Shown here in pieces: positions 1 to 8,246 of a stretch of 64,000 bases of DNA. Under the pieces are notes generated by a model that was not told the DNA's origin, searched no databases, and saw only the letters and a list, made by a program, of their open reading frames with translations. Location of the stretch: positions 62,001 to 126,000 of the forward strand of contig CAWHFX010000015.1 in the NCBI GenBank assembly GCA_963828715.1, given 5' to 3'. Within the stretch, counting starts at the first letter, position 1, and the number at the start of each line of letters is the position of its first letter. This DNA is from JAQGMV01 sp963828715. Its GTDB lineage: Bacteria; Pseudomonadota; Gammaproteobacteria; Burkholderiales; SG8-41. The position numbers were made by a program, and so were the translations under genes.

Positions 1-74
1 TTTGCGCGATCAGGTCCGCCACGCCTATGCTTGCGACAGGTTCATGCTGAAATCGCGGCTGGAGGAGGTCTGTC
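1..74. other. Leader before the first gene
   Basis: No gene can be assigned to these bases. One forward frame closes with a stop at 48-50 and could be the very end of an upstream gene, but there is too little to identify it. A strong ribosome-binding site (GGAGGAGG) ends just before the ATG at 75 and supports that start. Confidence 0.4.
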
Positions 75-1052
75 ATGGCGGGATTCGCGTATCGGGCGGC
101 CGCGTGCGTCGTTATGGTGTCGTGGGTCGTCACGTGCGGCGCAGCCACGACCGGCGAATATCCGAATCGACCCATCCGTTTTCTCGTCCCTTCAGCCCCC
201 GGCGGAACCCCCGACATCATTTCGCGCGTGATCGGTGCCGAGCTTTCCCGGCAGATGGGCCAGCAGGTGGTCATCGACAATCGGTCCGGCGCGAACGGCG
301 CGATTGGATTGCACATACTGGCTCGTTCGGCGGCCGACGGTTACACGATCGGCTATGGACCGGTATCGGCCGTGGCCGTGAACCCCAGCGTGACGAAGCT
401 CCAGTACGATCCGGAGAAGGATCTCCAGGCGGTCGTGCAGCTCGTTTACGGGATGCACATACTCGCAGTGAATCCGTCACTCCCGATCAAGTCCGTGCAG
501 GAGCTCGTCGATTACGCTAAGGCCAATCCGAACAAGCTTGCATTCGGTTCTTCCGGGAGCGGCTCGACCCAGCACGTCGGCATGGAGCTGTTCAAGCTCA
601 TGACCGGCACGCAGATGATTCACGTGCCGTACAAAGCCATACAGACGGCCATCACCGAAGTGATCGCGGGGCGCGTGCAGCTCACCTTCGACAATCTCGC
701 CTCGATGACGCCGCACGTGAAGGGCGGCCGCGTCCGCGCGTTGGGCGTGACGGGCACACGGCGCGCTCCGACGTTTCCCGAGCTGCCGACAATTTCCGAG
801 GCAGGCGTGCCAGGGTACGAAGTTGTCACCTGGAGCGGGGTGATCGTGCCGAGCGGCGTACCGAACGCGATCGTGCAGCGCCTGAACAAGGAGATCAATA
901 CCGCGATCGCGTCCGACGCGGCAAAGGAAAAGCTCGGCAGCATCGGGTACGATCTGGTCGGCGGCTCATCGGAGCAGTTCGCCCAGCTCATCAGGAAAGA
1001 AATCGCGAAGTGGGCGGATGTCGTCAAACGAACCGGCGCCAAACTCGACTGA
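75..1052 (+). CDS. Bug/TctC-family periplasmic solute receptor
   Basis: This is a 325-residue secreted binding protein of the Bug (TctC) family, which presents small organic acids or similar metabolites to tripartite tricarboxylate-type transporters or acts as a stand-alone sensor. An N-terminal hydrophobic signal peptide (about residues 1-24) precedes the family's opening beta strand (YPNRPIRFLVPSAPGG). The conserved VVIDNRSGANG, ADGYTI and HVPYK signatures follow in the usual order. GGAGGAGG lies 5-12 nt before the ATG. There is no TctA or TctB gene nearby, so the ligand and the transporter are unknown. The last 35 bases overlap the next open frame. Confidence 0.95.
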   Translation: MAGFAYRAAACVVMVSWVVTCGAATTGEYPNRPIRFLVPSAPGGTPDIISRVIGAELSRQMGQQVVIDNRSGANGAIGLHILARSAADGYTIGYGPVSAVAVNPSVTKLQYDPEKDLQAVVQLVYGMHILAVNPSLPIKSVQELVDYAKANPNKLAFGSSGSGSTQHVGMELFKLMTGTQMIHVPYKAIQTAITEVIAGRVQLTFDNLASMTPHVKGGRVRALGVTGTRRAPTFPELPTISEAGVPGYEVVTWSGVIVPSGVPNAIVQRLNKEINTAIASDAAKEKLGSIGYDLVGGSSEQFAQLIRKEIAKWADVVKRTGAKLD

Positions 1053-1398
1053 CCGTCGTCGCGTGCCTCACGCGATGCTTCGGCGTGCGCCACTCGTTCT
1101 GACTGTGCTCTGGGTGGCCGCGATCTGCGCGATCGCGCTATACGAATACGTGACGGTCGATCCCTGGCAATTCCTGGGAGAGGACCGCGGCGCGATCTTC
1201 TTCCGCTGGTCGCCGCACCTCGTGTACGACAGATCGCCGTTCGGCGAGTTGGTGATGCGCCTCGACCCGAAGCGTTTCTGGCTGACGCTGCTCCTGCCTG
1301 TAACGGTCGTGTGGATCCTGGCGGGCGCACCGGCGTTGTTCCCGCGAAGACGCGCCGGCATGACCGACGTCGCGCGTTCGAATTCGCCACCTGCTTGA
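1018..1398 (+). CDS. Small two-helix membrane protein, unknown function
   Basis: This frame encodes up to 126 residues that I do not recognise. It could start at the ATG at 1018, inside the end of the preceding receptor gene, or more plausibly at the ATG at 1075, which begins right before a hydrophobic segment (LVLTVLWVAAICAIALY). A second hydrophobic segment (LTLLLPVTVVWILAG) lies near residue 95, so the product is probably an inner-membrane protein with two helices. Its stop codon overlaps the likely TTG start of the DUF418 gene (TTGA), so the two are probably co-translated. No catalytic motif is visible. Confidence 0.55.
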   Translation: MSSNEPAPNSTDRRRVPHAMLRRAPLVLTVLWVAAICAIALYEYVTVDPWQFLGEDRGAIFFRWSPHLVYDRSPFGELVMRLDPKRFWLTLLLPVTVVWILAGAPALFPRRRAGMTDVARSNSPPA

Positions 1399-2618
1399 GA
1401 CCTGTTGCGCCCTCCGAACGGGAGCCCGTTCTGGACGGGCTGCGCGGCTTCGCCATTCTCGGCATTCTGCTGGTCAACATCGAAGTGATGAGAGGCTCCG
1501 AATGGCTGGTGCTCTCCGCCGGCGGAAAACCCGATACGTTTGCTGGCGCGGACGCAATCGTTCAGTTCATCGTCGGCTGGCTCGGTGCGACGAAATTCAT
1601 TTCGAGTCTCGCCATCCTGTTCGGGGGCGGCGCGGCATTGATCGCCGCCCGGAGTCTGCATAACGGCGAGTCGCCGCGGCTGCTGCTTGCGCGGCGTTAC
1701 CTGTGGCTCAGCGTCTTCGGAGCAGGCCACATGTTGCTGTTCCCGGGAGACGTTCTGTTTCTGTACGGCCTGACGGGACTGGCGTTGCTTGCATTCGTGA
1801 GGCTGCGCACGCCGCTGCTGCTCGCCTGGTCGGCTGGCCTGCTCGTCGTTTTCAGCGGGTTCAGCATGGCGTTCACGGCTGCAGTGGCGGCGATCGAGCC
1901 CGCGACCCCGCTCGACTCCGGGCAACCCAGCTACGCAGACGCAATCGACGCGTTGCGAAACCGGGTGATCGACGCGTTTTCGAATGGCTCGTTCAGCGAT
2001 ATCGCCTCGGCGCAATTTGCGCAGGCGGCCTTTCTGCAGCCATCGCAGCTCGCCGTGCTGCCGTGGGTGCTTGCGCTGTTTCTGTTTGGTTACGCGCTGG
2101 GGCGCGCTGGTGTGTTGAGGCGGCTCGAATTCAACCGGGACGGCCTGCGACGCGCCGCATTGATCGGGCTTGGCGCGGGACTGCCGGCAAACCTCGGCCT
2201 TGGCTTCTTCGGAACGCTTGCCGGCTTCGGTGCCCGGCCGGAGCTCGCTTCGCCGTGGCTCACCTTGTGGGCGGACTTCGGCCAGACGCTGGGCGGACCG
2301 CTGCTCGCCGTGGGCTACCTGTCTGCTCTCTCGCTGCGTTTCATCGACCACGGAACACCGTCCTGCCTGGCAGCAGTCGGGCGCATGGCGCTGACCGCGT
2401 ACCTCATGCAAAGCGCATTGGCGCTCGTCGCGTTTGGCGCACTGCGCTTATACGACCGGCTGTCGAGCACGTCCGCGCTGCTCGTCGTGGCCGTGATCTG
2501 GACCGTGTTGCTGGTGATGTGCCCGTGGTGGCTGCGCCGCTTTCAGCTCGGTCCTGCGGAGTGGCTGTGGCGCTCGCTGACGTATGGACACCTGCAGCCG
2601 CTACGCCGTGAGCCGTAG
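1395..2618 (+). CDS. DUF418 family polytopic membrane protein
   Basis: The product is about 407 residues with many hydrophobic segments. It opens with the characteristic DUF418 beginning: VLDGLRGFAILGILLVNI, which is the first membrane helix. DUF418 proteins are inner-membrane proteins related to acyltransferase-3/YeiB types, and their biochemical role is not settled. The C-terminal part (GRMALTAYLMQS) also matches the family. Upstream in-frame sequence reaches 1311 but lacks family similarity and overlaps the previous gene, so the TTG at 1395, which overlaps the preceding stop, is preferred. The start is uncertain; the family assignment is firm. Confidence 0.85.
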   Translation: MRPVAPSEREPVLDGLRGFAILGILLVNIEVMRGSEWLVLSAGGKPDTFAGADAIVQFIVGWLGATKFISSLAILFGGGAALIAARSLHNGESPRLLLARRYLWLSVFGAGHMLLFPGDVLFLYGLTGLALLAFVRLRTPLLLAWSAGLLVVFSGFSMAFTAAVAAIEPATPLDSGQPSYADAIDALRNRVIDAFSNGSFSDIASAQFAQAAFLQPSQLAVLPWVLALFLFGYALGRAGVLRRLEFNRDGLRRAALIGLGAGLPANLGLGFFGTLAGFGARPELASPWLTLWADFGQTLGGPLLAVGYLSALSLRFIDHGTPSCLAAVGRMALTAYLMQSALALVAFGALRLYDRLSSTSALLVVAVIWTVLLVMCPWWLRRFQLGPAEWLWRSLTYGHLQPLRREP

Positions 2619-2626
2619 CAAATAGG

Positions 2627-2750
2627 ACGGCGAGGCCCAGGCCTCCAGGCGAGCGCCGCCCCCAAGGAAAGGAGGTTACGGAGGGAAACCATCGGTGTCC
2701 CTCTGTTCCGTAGGGTGACGAGGCCCGAGCCGGAGGCGAGCGTCACCCCC
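2627..2750. repeat. REP-like palindromic element pair
   Basis: This gap between convergent genes holds three nested or adjacent inverted repeats. The right unit has a perfect 8-bp stem GGGTGACG (2713-2720) / CGTCACCC (2741-2748). The left unit has a weaker CGGCG (2628-2632) / CGCCG (2654-2658) stem. Both units share internal blocks (CGAGGCCC and GGCGAGCG). Between them TACGGAGGGA (2677-2686) pairs with TCCCT (2698-2702) and TCCGTA (2707-2712). The arrangement resembles a bacterial REP/BIME unit and could also end transcription from both sides. Confidence 0.5.
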
Positions 2751-2768
2751 CTCCGAGCGCCGCCCGGC

Positions 2769-3740
2769 CTATGCAGGTCTCGACATCAAGGGCGTGACCG
2801 GTTCGCCGTTCGCCCACTTGCCGATGTTCTTCACCGCGTTCACGTAGAACATCTTCATGTTCTCGTCGACCACATAACCGAGGTGCGGCGTCAGCACGAC
2901 GTTATCGAGCTGGCGCAGGACATGATCCTTCGGCAGCGGCTCGATCCAGAACACGTCGAGACCCGCTCCGGCGATGCGCCGCTCTTTCAGGGCGCTGATG
3001 AGCGCGTGTTCATCGACCAGCGGACCGCGTGACGTGTTGATGAGATAGGCGCTGCGCTTCATCGCCGCGATTTCGGGCGCACCGACGATACCGCGCGTCG
3101 ATGCATTCGAAACGAGGTGCAGGGAAAGCACGTCCGACTGCGCGAAGAGCTCTTCCTTGGATACGCGGCGCACGGAGGCCTCTGCCGCGCGCTCGTCCGT
3201 AAGGTGCGGGCTCCACGCGATGACCGACATGCCGAAAGCCTGTCCATAGCGTGCGACGTGCCTCCCGAGCCGTCCCAGTCCCAGCACGCCGAGCGTCTTG
3301 CCAGCGAGCGATTCCGTTACGATCGATTCCTGCCAGCCACCGGCCCGGAGCGCTTTGTCCGATTGCGGAATGCGTTTTACCAGTGCAAGCACCAGCGCCC
3401 ACGCCACTTCCGCCGTCGAGCCGTCGCGGCCGGCCGCGCCCGGAGCGCTGCACAGCGTGACGCCACGGCGCGCGCACGCTTCGGCGTCGATGCTCGGGTT
3501 GCGACCGCCCGTGCTCACGAGCAGCTTGAGGTTGGGCAACGCATCGATCACATCCGCGGGGAAACGGGTGCGTTCGCGCATCGCGACGATCACATCGAAG
3601 GCGCGCAGCTCGCGCACGAGCTCGTTCGGGTCCCCGATATTTTCGGGAAACGATCGCACTTCTTCGACCGACGGCAGCGCGTTCCAGTCAGCGAGACCCA
3701 AAGCCATCCGCTGATAGTCATCCAGTATCGCGATCTTCAC
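2769..3740 (-). CDS. D-2-hydroxyacid dehydrogenase family protein
   Basis: This 323-residue NAD-dependent oxidoreductase belongs to the D-isomer 2-hydroxyacid dehydrogenase family, which interconverts 2-oxo acids and D-2-hydroxy acids in the cytoplasm. The dinucleotide-binding loop LGVLGLGRLGRHVA is complete. The catalytic triad is present: Arg in INTSRGPLVDE, Glu in LDVFWIEPLP and His in VLTPHLGY. The GTG at 3740 (VKIAILDDYQ) is chosen because it follows GGGAGGG and begins the domain; longer upstream sequence has no similarity. It is divergent from the Bug receptor at 3902, and such receptor/dehydrogenase pairs often act in one catabolic route. The substrate cannot be told from sequence. Confidence 0.92.
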   Translation of the reverse strand: MKIAILDDYQRMALGLADWNALPSVEEVRSFPENIGDPNELVRELRAFDVIVAMRERTRFPADVIDALPNLKLLVSTGGRNPSIDAEACARRGVTLCSAPGAAGRDGSTAEVAWALVLALVKRIPQSDKALRAGGWQESIVTESLAGKTLGVLGLGRLGRHVARYGQAFGMSVIAWSPHLTDERAAEASVRRVSKEELFAQSDVLSLHLVSNASTRGIVGAPEIAAMKRSAYLINTSRGPLVDEHALISALKERRIAGAGLDVFWIEPLPKDHVLRQLDNVVLTPHLGYVVDENMKMFYVNAVKNIGKWANGEPVTPLMSRPA

Positions 3741-3901
3741 TAAGACCCTCCCGTATCGACAACTGAAACCGTGATTGTGACGCAGAACGCGGGTGAACCA
3801 CGGGGCTGGCGAGCAATCCCATTTCCCAGCCGGGCCATTAGAATGCTCGGTCACGACCGCGCCGGCCTCGGCGACGGATCGGGACCATAAGGAGGAATTT
3901 C

Positions 3902-4882
3902 ATGCAGTCTTTGAAGCCACTGGTGGCCATCCTCGCGATCGCGGCAATGGGAATGGACGCCGCGACGGCAGCGACCGATCCTGCAAGCAACTATCCGCAG
4001 CGCCCGATTCGTCTGATGGTGCCCAACGCGCCGGGCGCGTCCGTGGATACGCTCAGTCGTATCGTAGCTACGAGTCTCTCCGAAGTGCTCGGCCAGCAAG
4101 TGGTCATCGACAACCGCGCCGGTGCGGCCGGCGTGATCGCGATGGAGATCGCGAAGGACGCGCCTCCGGACGGATACACGCTCATCAGCGCCACGACCGC
4201 CGCCTCGACGGTCGCGCGGCTGCTGCAGAAGAACCCGACGTTCAATCCCCTGACCGACTACGAGTACGTCGTGCAATACGCGGAAACGCCTAACGTGCTG
4301 ATCGTCAACCCGTCCGTGCCGGTAAAGACGATGAAGGAGTTCATCGCGTACGCGAACAGCAACAAGGATTTCAGGATGGCATCGGCCGGCGCGGGCTCCC
4401 AGAGCCACCTTTCCGGCGCTTACCTCCAACAGTTCGCGAAGATCACTTGCCTGCATGTGCCGTACAAGGGCGGGGGCGCCTCGGTCGGGGCGGTCGTATC
4501 CGGTGAATCGCACTGGACGCTCACGCCGGCGCCGGCGGTGATGGCGCAGATCACCACGGGACGCGTGCGCGCCATCGCCCACAGTCTGCCGCAAGCCTCG
4601 CCGCTGTTCACGAACATTCCGCCGATTTCCGAGACGCTTCCGGGTTTCGACTACAGCGGCTGGCAGGGTTTTTTCTTCCCGAAGAACACGCCGAGGGCGA
4701 TCATCCAGAAAATGCGCAATGCAGTGGCGCAGACGATGGAACGGCCCGAGGTGAAGAAAGGAATGGCGTTTCAGGCGACCGCGATCGTGATCCGCGACGG
4801 CGCGGAGTTCCGCAAGGTCGTGCAGGAATCGATGGAGAAAAACGCGAGAGTCATCAAGGCGCTCGGGCTCACCGCCCAGTGA
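3902..4882 (+). CDS. Bug/TctC-family periplasmic solute receptor
   Basis: This is a 326-residue secreted receptor with a signal peptide ending near residue 24 (AATAATDPA). The Bug signatures are complete: YPQRPIRLMVPNAPG, VVIDNRAGAAGVIA, PDGYTLI and HVPYKGGG. TAAGGAGG eight bases before the ATG fixes the start. It is divergent from the D-2-hydroxyacid dehydrogenase gene across a gap of about 160 bp that probably holds both promoters. It converges on the VWA gene downstream. The ligand is unknown. Confidence 0.95.
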   Translation: MQSLKPLVAILAIAAMGMDAATAATDPASNYPQRPIRLMVPNAPGASVDTLSRIVATSLSEVLGQQVVIDNRAGAAGVIAMEIAKDAPPDGYTLISATTAASTVARLLQKNPTFNPLTDYEYVVQYAETPNVLIVNPSVPVKTMKEFIAYANSNKDFRMASAGAGSQSHLSGAYLQQFAKITCLHVPYKGGGASVGAVVSGESHWTLTPAPAVMAQITTGRVRAIAHSLPQASPLFTNIPPISETLPGFDYSGWQGFFFPKNTPRAIIQKMRNAVAQTMERPEVKKGMAFQATAIVIRDGAEFRKVVQESMEKNARVIKALGLTAQ

Positions 4883-4893
4883 ACGACGCGGAC

Positions 4894-4911
4894 GCACGCA
4901 AGCTCGCGTGC
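4894..4911. terminator. Possible bidirectional terminator hairpin
   Basis: GCACGC (4894-4899) and GCGTGC (4906-4911) form a perfect 6-bp stem around the loop AAGCTC between two convergent genes. CGACG/CGTCG arms outside may extend it. There is no T tract, so this is a structural guess rather than a clear intrinsic terminator. Confidence 0.35.
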
Positions 4912-4950
4912 AACGTCGCGTCAGCACTGCGCCGGCGTTCACACCGGAGA

Positions 4951-6006
4951 TCAGGCGGTGCGATATGACAGCAGAGACAGCGCGGCGCCGGCCACCGCGA
5001 GCAACATGCCGAGCGCAGTGAAGATCGCGGTGACTTCGTGCTCGCTCCGTTCGAAGATCACGCGCCGCCCGAGTCCCTGATAGATTTTGCGCACCTTGTC
5101 GGCACTGCGCGCGAGAAAGTATTCGCCGTCAGTGACGTCGGCGATTTTCTGCAGCATCGTTTCATCGAACTCGGCGTGTATCGGCGCCCATCCTTCGACG
5201 TTGGCGACACCCCCGTACAGCGTGCCCACGCCGATCGTGAACACACGCACGCCATGATCTGCCACGCGCTTCGCGGCATCGAGCGCCGGAACCCCCATCG
5301 TGCCGTGACCGTCGCTCACCAGTACGATCGCCGCCGAGAGATAGGAGCCGGGTGCGTACGTCTTGCGAGTCTTGACCGGTGCGACCCTGCGATCGTCGGC
5401 ATGGGACGGGTCGAACCCAGGCGGCGCGCGTCCGATACCGAAAATGTCGTAGCCCGATGGCACGTCCGCGGTGGGATCGATCGTGAGCAGCGCTGCCATC
5501 AAACCGCTGCCGATCGCGGTGAAACGCTGCAATTCCATTGCGTGCAGCGCCGCGATGACGTCTTCGCGGCGCGTTGTCGGCGGCTGCACGACATCGGCGT
5601 TGCCGCCGAATGCGACGACGCCGACGCGTACGTCTTTCGGCTGTCCGCGCACGAATTCCAGCGCCGCAGCGCGTGCCGCGTCAAGCCGAGTCGGCGGAAC
5701 ATCCGTCGCCGCCATGCTGAGCGAGACGTCCATGAGAAGGACCACCGTTCCCTGCTCGGCAGGCGCGCTCGTAACGAGCACCGGACGCGCCAAAGCAAGG
5801 AGGAGCGCACTCACACCCGCGAAGAGCAGCAGCGCAGGCAGGTGGCGCTTGATTACGTCCCGGAAGGTACCTGGCTCCCCCGTCAGTCCGAGGCCGACGT
5901 ATCGCAGCCGCTGATGGCTCTGCCGGCGTGTGAGCACGACGTACGTGCCAGCCAGCATGGGCACAGCGATCAGCAGCCAGAGTGCGTGATGCCATAGGAA
6001 CAGCAT
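4951..6006 (-). CDS. BatA-like VWA-domain membrane protein
   Basis: This protein of about 351 residues has the BatA layout. An N-terminal LFLWHHALWLLIAVP helix and a second helix at about residue 50 (LLLFAGVSALLLALA) are followed by a von Willebrand factor A domain with an intact metal-ion site (DVSLS). A C-terminal helix ends the protein. The VWA domain carries an insert of about 45 residues before the VLVSDG strand. BatA proteins usually sit in operons with MoxR ATPase and BatB, and neither is present here, so its partner is unknown. The start at 6006 (MLFLW) is chosen by family similarity; in-frame ATGs at 6012 and 6045 are also possible. Confidence 0.82.
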   Translation of the reverse strand: MLFLWHHALWLLIAVPMLAGTYVVLTRRQSHQRLRYVGLGLTGEPGTFRDVIKRHLPALLLFAGVSALLLALARPVLVTSAPAEQGTVVLLMDVSLSMAATDVPPTRLDAARAAALEFVRGQPKDVRVGVVAFGGNADVVQPPTTRREDVIAALHAMELQRFTAIGSGLMAALLTIDPTADVPSGYDIFGIGRAPPGFDPSHADDRRVAPVKTRKTYAPGSYLSAAIVLVSDGHGTMGVPALDAAKRVADHGVRVFTIGVGTLYGGVANVEGWAPIHAEFDETMLQKIADVTDGEYFLARSADKVRKIYQGLGRRVIFERSEHEVTAIFTALGMLLAVAGAALSLLSYRTA

Positions 6007-6118
6007 GGCCATGACTGGAACTGCAACGCTCCAGTCAATATACACCTCGGGCGGAGCGGCGGCTGCACTTGGCGCGTGCGAACAGGCTGTAGCTGTCCGA
6101 AGTCGTTATCCCGACTCG

Positions 6119-6164
6119 CTCGGACGGGAGTGCTGACGAGCGCTGGAATGTTACGTTCGCGGGA
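6119..6164 (+). repeat. Direct repeat copy 1
   Basis: This copy matches 6372-6417 at about 42 of 46 positions, and its first 26 bases (from CTCGGACGGGAGTGCTGACG) are identical. The copies are 253 bp apart and in the same orientation. They may bound a small mobile or REP-derived unit. Confidence 0.7.
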
Positions 6165-6371
6165 GACCGCGGACGGAGGAGCAGTGCCTGCCGCGTGCGC
6201 GGGAGTAGCGGAGCGGTCGTGGCGACCCGGAAGCGGTCTGAGGCACGCGTGTAAGAACCGCGGTCTTACGCACGCCTCCGCGGTCGCATCCCCGTAAACG
6301 GGGGCCCTGCTCCACGCTTCAGCGTGCCCGCCGCTCCACGGCCGCCGTCTTTCTGCCCAAGGCCTCGTCCT

Positions 6372-6417
6372 CTCGGACGGGAGTGCTGACGAGCGCTTGA
6401 ATGCTACGTGCGCGGGG
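6372..6417 (+). repeat. Direct repeat copy 2
   Basis: This is the second copy of the repeat described at 6119-6164. It differs by a few substitutions in its last 20 bases. It lies about 50 bp beyond the 3' end of the selenoprotein-like gene. Confidence 0.7.
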
Positions 6418-6465
6418 ACCCCGCTGTTCCACAGCCCCCGCGCACCGGAACGAGGTGGTTCTAAC

Positions 6466-7236
6466 CTACTCCCATAGCCTTTCCGGCAACGGCAACCCTT
6501 TCAGATCCTCCGCGGTCAGCGGCCGATCCGGCTTGATTCCCATGCGCTCGAGCACAGCGATGAGCTGGCGGCAGTGCTGCGCCGAATGCCACGTCACGCG
6601 TTCGAACACCTGCGGCGCCTTCGTGTCACCGTAATAGGTCTTCAGCACACGCGGAAGCGAACGATCGTCCACGCCCTTCCACCAGTTTTCGTAGCGCTCC
6701 CACACGCTCGCGCCATAGCGCGCGATGTCGTCGCCCGTCTGCATGGATTCCGGCGGTTCGTTGTCCGCTATCCTCGCGCCATACTCGGCGCCATCCCAGG
6801 TTTCGAGGAACGCTTCGCCGATGCGGAAGATGTGATAGCAGAGCGTCCTGATTACCCGCTCGCGATTGGGGATGACGCGCTCGCGGAAACGCTCCGGCGG
6901 AAACTGACGCGCGTAACGCTGCCCGGCCGCGAACACCATCTTGTACTTCTCGAACAGTTGTGTCGGCGAGAGTCCACCGCTGCCGGTCGCATTCAGGCCT
7001 ACCATCTTCGCGAACGGTTCCAGCATCTGTCCAAACGCGTACTGATCGCCCTTCACGAGAACGGGCACCCTGCGCAGACCGGTTCTCTCCGTCAGCACCT
7101 CGCGGGCACCGGGGGTGTTCAATACATCGATCACTTCGAAGTCAACACCATTTTTCGAAAGAAACTCTTTCGTTCGGAGGCAACTGCTTCATCCAGGCTG
7201 CGTGAAATAGAGATATTTGTCGCGCGGATAATCCAT
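6466..7236 (-). CDS. Predicted selenoprotein: glutaredoxin (UxxC) fused to DinB-like domain
   Basis: Read through one in-frame TGA, this gene encodes 256 residues. Residues 1-75 are a glutaredoxin: strand KYLYFTQPG, then U16-S-S-C19 where the family has CxxC, helix RTKEFL, the cis-proline (VPVLV, about residue 58) and GDQYAFGQ. Residues from about 95 to the end form a DinB-like four-helix domain with a putative metal triad, His135 and the HxxxH pair His217/His221. The ATG at 7236 follows AAAGG at good spacing. The TGA (7189-7191) lies exactly at the catalytic cysteine codon, and a bacterial-type SECIS hairpin follows it. If TGA were a stop, the only start left would be the GTG at 7134, which loses the active site. 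Known: Sec-containing thioredoxin-fold proteins use a UxxC motif. Inferred: this fusion is a selenoprotein thiol oxidoreductase. The alternative is a nonsense mutation or base error of a Cys codon. Confidence 0.78.
7156..7172 (-). promoter_or_regulatory. Candidate bacterial SECIS hairpin
   Basis: On the mRNA, CGAAAGA and UCUUUCG form a perfect 7-bp stem closed by a GUU loop. The loop begins 23 nt after the UGA. Bacterial SECIS elements sit just downstream of the Sec codon, within the coding sequence, with a G at the first or second loop position and roughly 16-37 nt between the UGA and the loop. All of these fit. The hairpin encodes TKEFLSK in the glutaredoxin helix. Confidence 0.7.
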
Positions 7237-7289
7237 GGTTCGCCTTTCGAGTATTGGGTGTGCGTGCCGAGTGTATCGCGAGCTGAACT

Positions 7290-8246
7290 CTACTGCTGCG
7301 GAATCGCCGCGGCGTGGACCACCTTGGCCCAGCGGTCCGTCTCGGCCCGAATGAACCCGGCGAACGCCTCCGGCGTCATCGGCGCTGCCTCGATCACGAG
7401 CTCGTTGAAGCGCTGCTGAAGGTCGCTCGAGCGCAGCACCGAACCGAAGTCCGCATTCAGTTTCTGAATAATTTGTGAAGGCGCGCCGTTCGGCGCGCAC
7501 ACCCCATACCACGATGTGACCTCGTAGCCAGGCATCCCCGACTCGGCGATCGTCGGCACTGCAGGCCACTGCGGCGCGCGCTTCGCGCCCGTGACGGCCA
7601 GCGCACGCAGGCGACCCGCCTGAACGGGCCCCAGCAGTGCGGGCAGATTGGAGAGCGTGATCGGCACCTGTCCGCCGATCGCGTCGGCAATCGCCGGCGC
7701 AGCGCCTTTGTACGCGATGTGCACGACTTCGATCTTTGCGTTCAGCTTGAAGAGCTCCATCGCGAGCTGCGGCGACGAGCCGACGCCGGAAGAGCCGTAG
7801 CTCAGCTTCCCCGGATTCGCCTTCGCATACGCGATGAATTCGGATACGGTCGCCGCGGGCAGCGATGGATGCACGACGATCGCGCTCTGGGTGGTGCCGA
7901 TCAGGGTGACAGGGGCGAACTCGCGCGCCTCGTACGGCAGCTTCGCGTACAGCGAATACGCGATCGCATTCGAAGCAATGTTGCACTGGAACAGCGTGTA
8001 GCCGTCGGGCGTTGCCTTCGCGACCACCGCAGCGCCGACGGTGCCCCCTGCGCCGGAGCGATTCTCGACGACCATCGGCTGACCCCACACGCGATTCAAG
8101 CGCTCGCTCAGGAGCCGCGCGACCATATCGGGCGAGCCGCCGGCGGGAAACGGCACGACGTAGCGCACAGGCTTCGCCGGATAAGTCTGGGCCAACGCCG
8201 CGTTCGCCCAGGACAAGACGATCGCGGCAGCGAGCAGCACCCTCAT
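7290..8246 (-). CDS. Bug/TctC-family periplasmic solute receptor
   Basis: This is a 318-residue secreted receptor. The signal peptide MRVLLAAAIVLSWANAALAQ ends in a typical ALA cleavage site. The signatures YPAKPVRYVVPFPAGGSPD, VVENRSGAGG, PDGYTLF and VHIAYKGAAP follow. AGGAGG six bases before the ATG at 8246 settles the start over longer in-frame extensions. It lies just upstream of, and on the same strand as, the selenoprotein-like gene (53 bp apart), so the two could share a transcript. The ligand is unknown. Confidence 0.95.
   Translation of the reverse strand: MRVLLAAAIVLSWANAALAQTYPAKPVRYVVPFPAGGSPDMVARLLSERLNRVWGQPMVVENRSGAGGTVGAAVVAKATPDGYTLFQCNIASNAIAYSLYAKLPYEAREFAPVTLIGTTQSAIVVHPSLPAATVSEFIAYAKANPGKLSYGSSGVGSSPQLAMELFKLNAKIEVVHIAYKGAAPAIADAIGGQVPITLSNLPALLGPVQAGRLRALAVTGAKRAPQWPAVPTIAESGMPGYEVTSWYGVCAPNGAPSQIIQKLNADFGSVLRSSDLQQRFNELVIEAAPMTPEAFAGFIRAETDRWAKVVHAAAIPQQ

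Larger units (their letters stand above)
6013..6465. other. Repeat-rich intergenic region
   Basis: This gap of about 450 bp has no convincing gene. It holds a near-identical direct repeat (6119-6164 and 6372-6417) and several hairpins. These include a long imperfect inverted repeat at 6241-6277 (AGGC..GCGTG.TAAGA arms) and a clean CCCCG-TAAA-CGGGG hairpin at 6290-6303. CACGC-TTCA-GCGTG follows shortly after. Structured, repeated, noncoding DNA of this kind resembles REP or small MITE-type elements. Confidence 0.5.

Noticed and set aside
1068..2411. Minus-strand frame of 447 codons opposite DUF418
   Set aside because: Gln/Arg-rich shadow with no family features, while the plus strand carries DUF418 helices.
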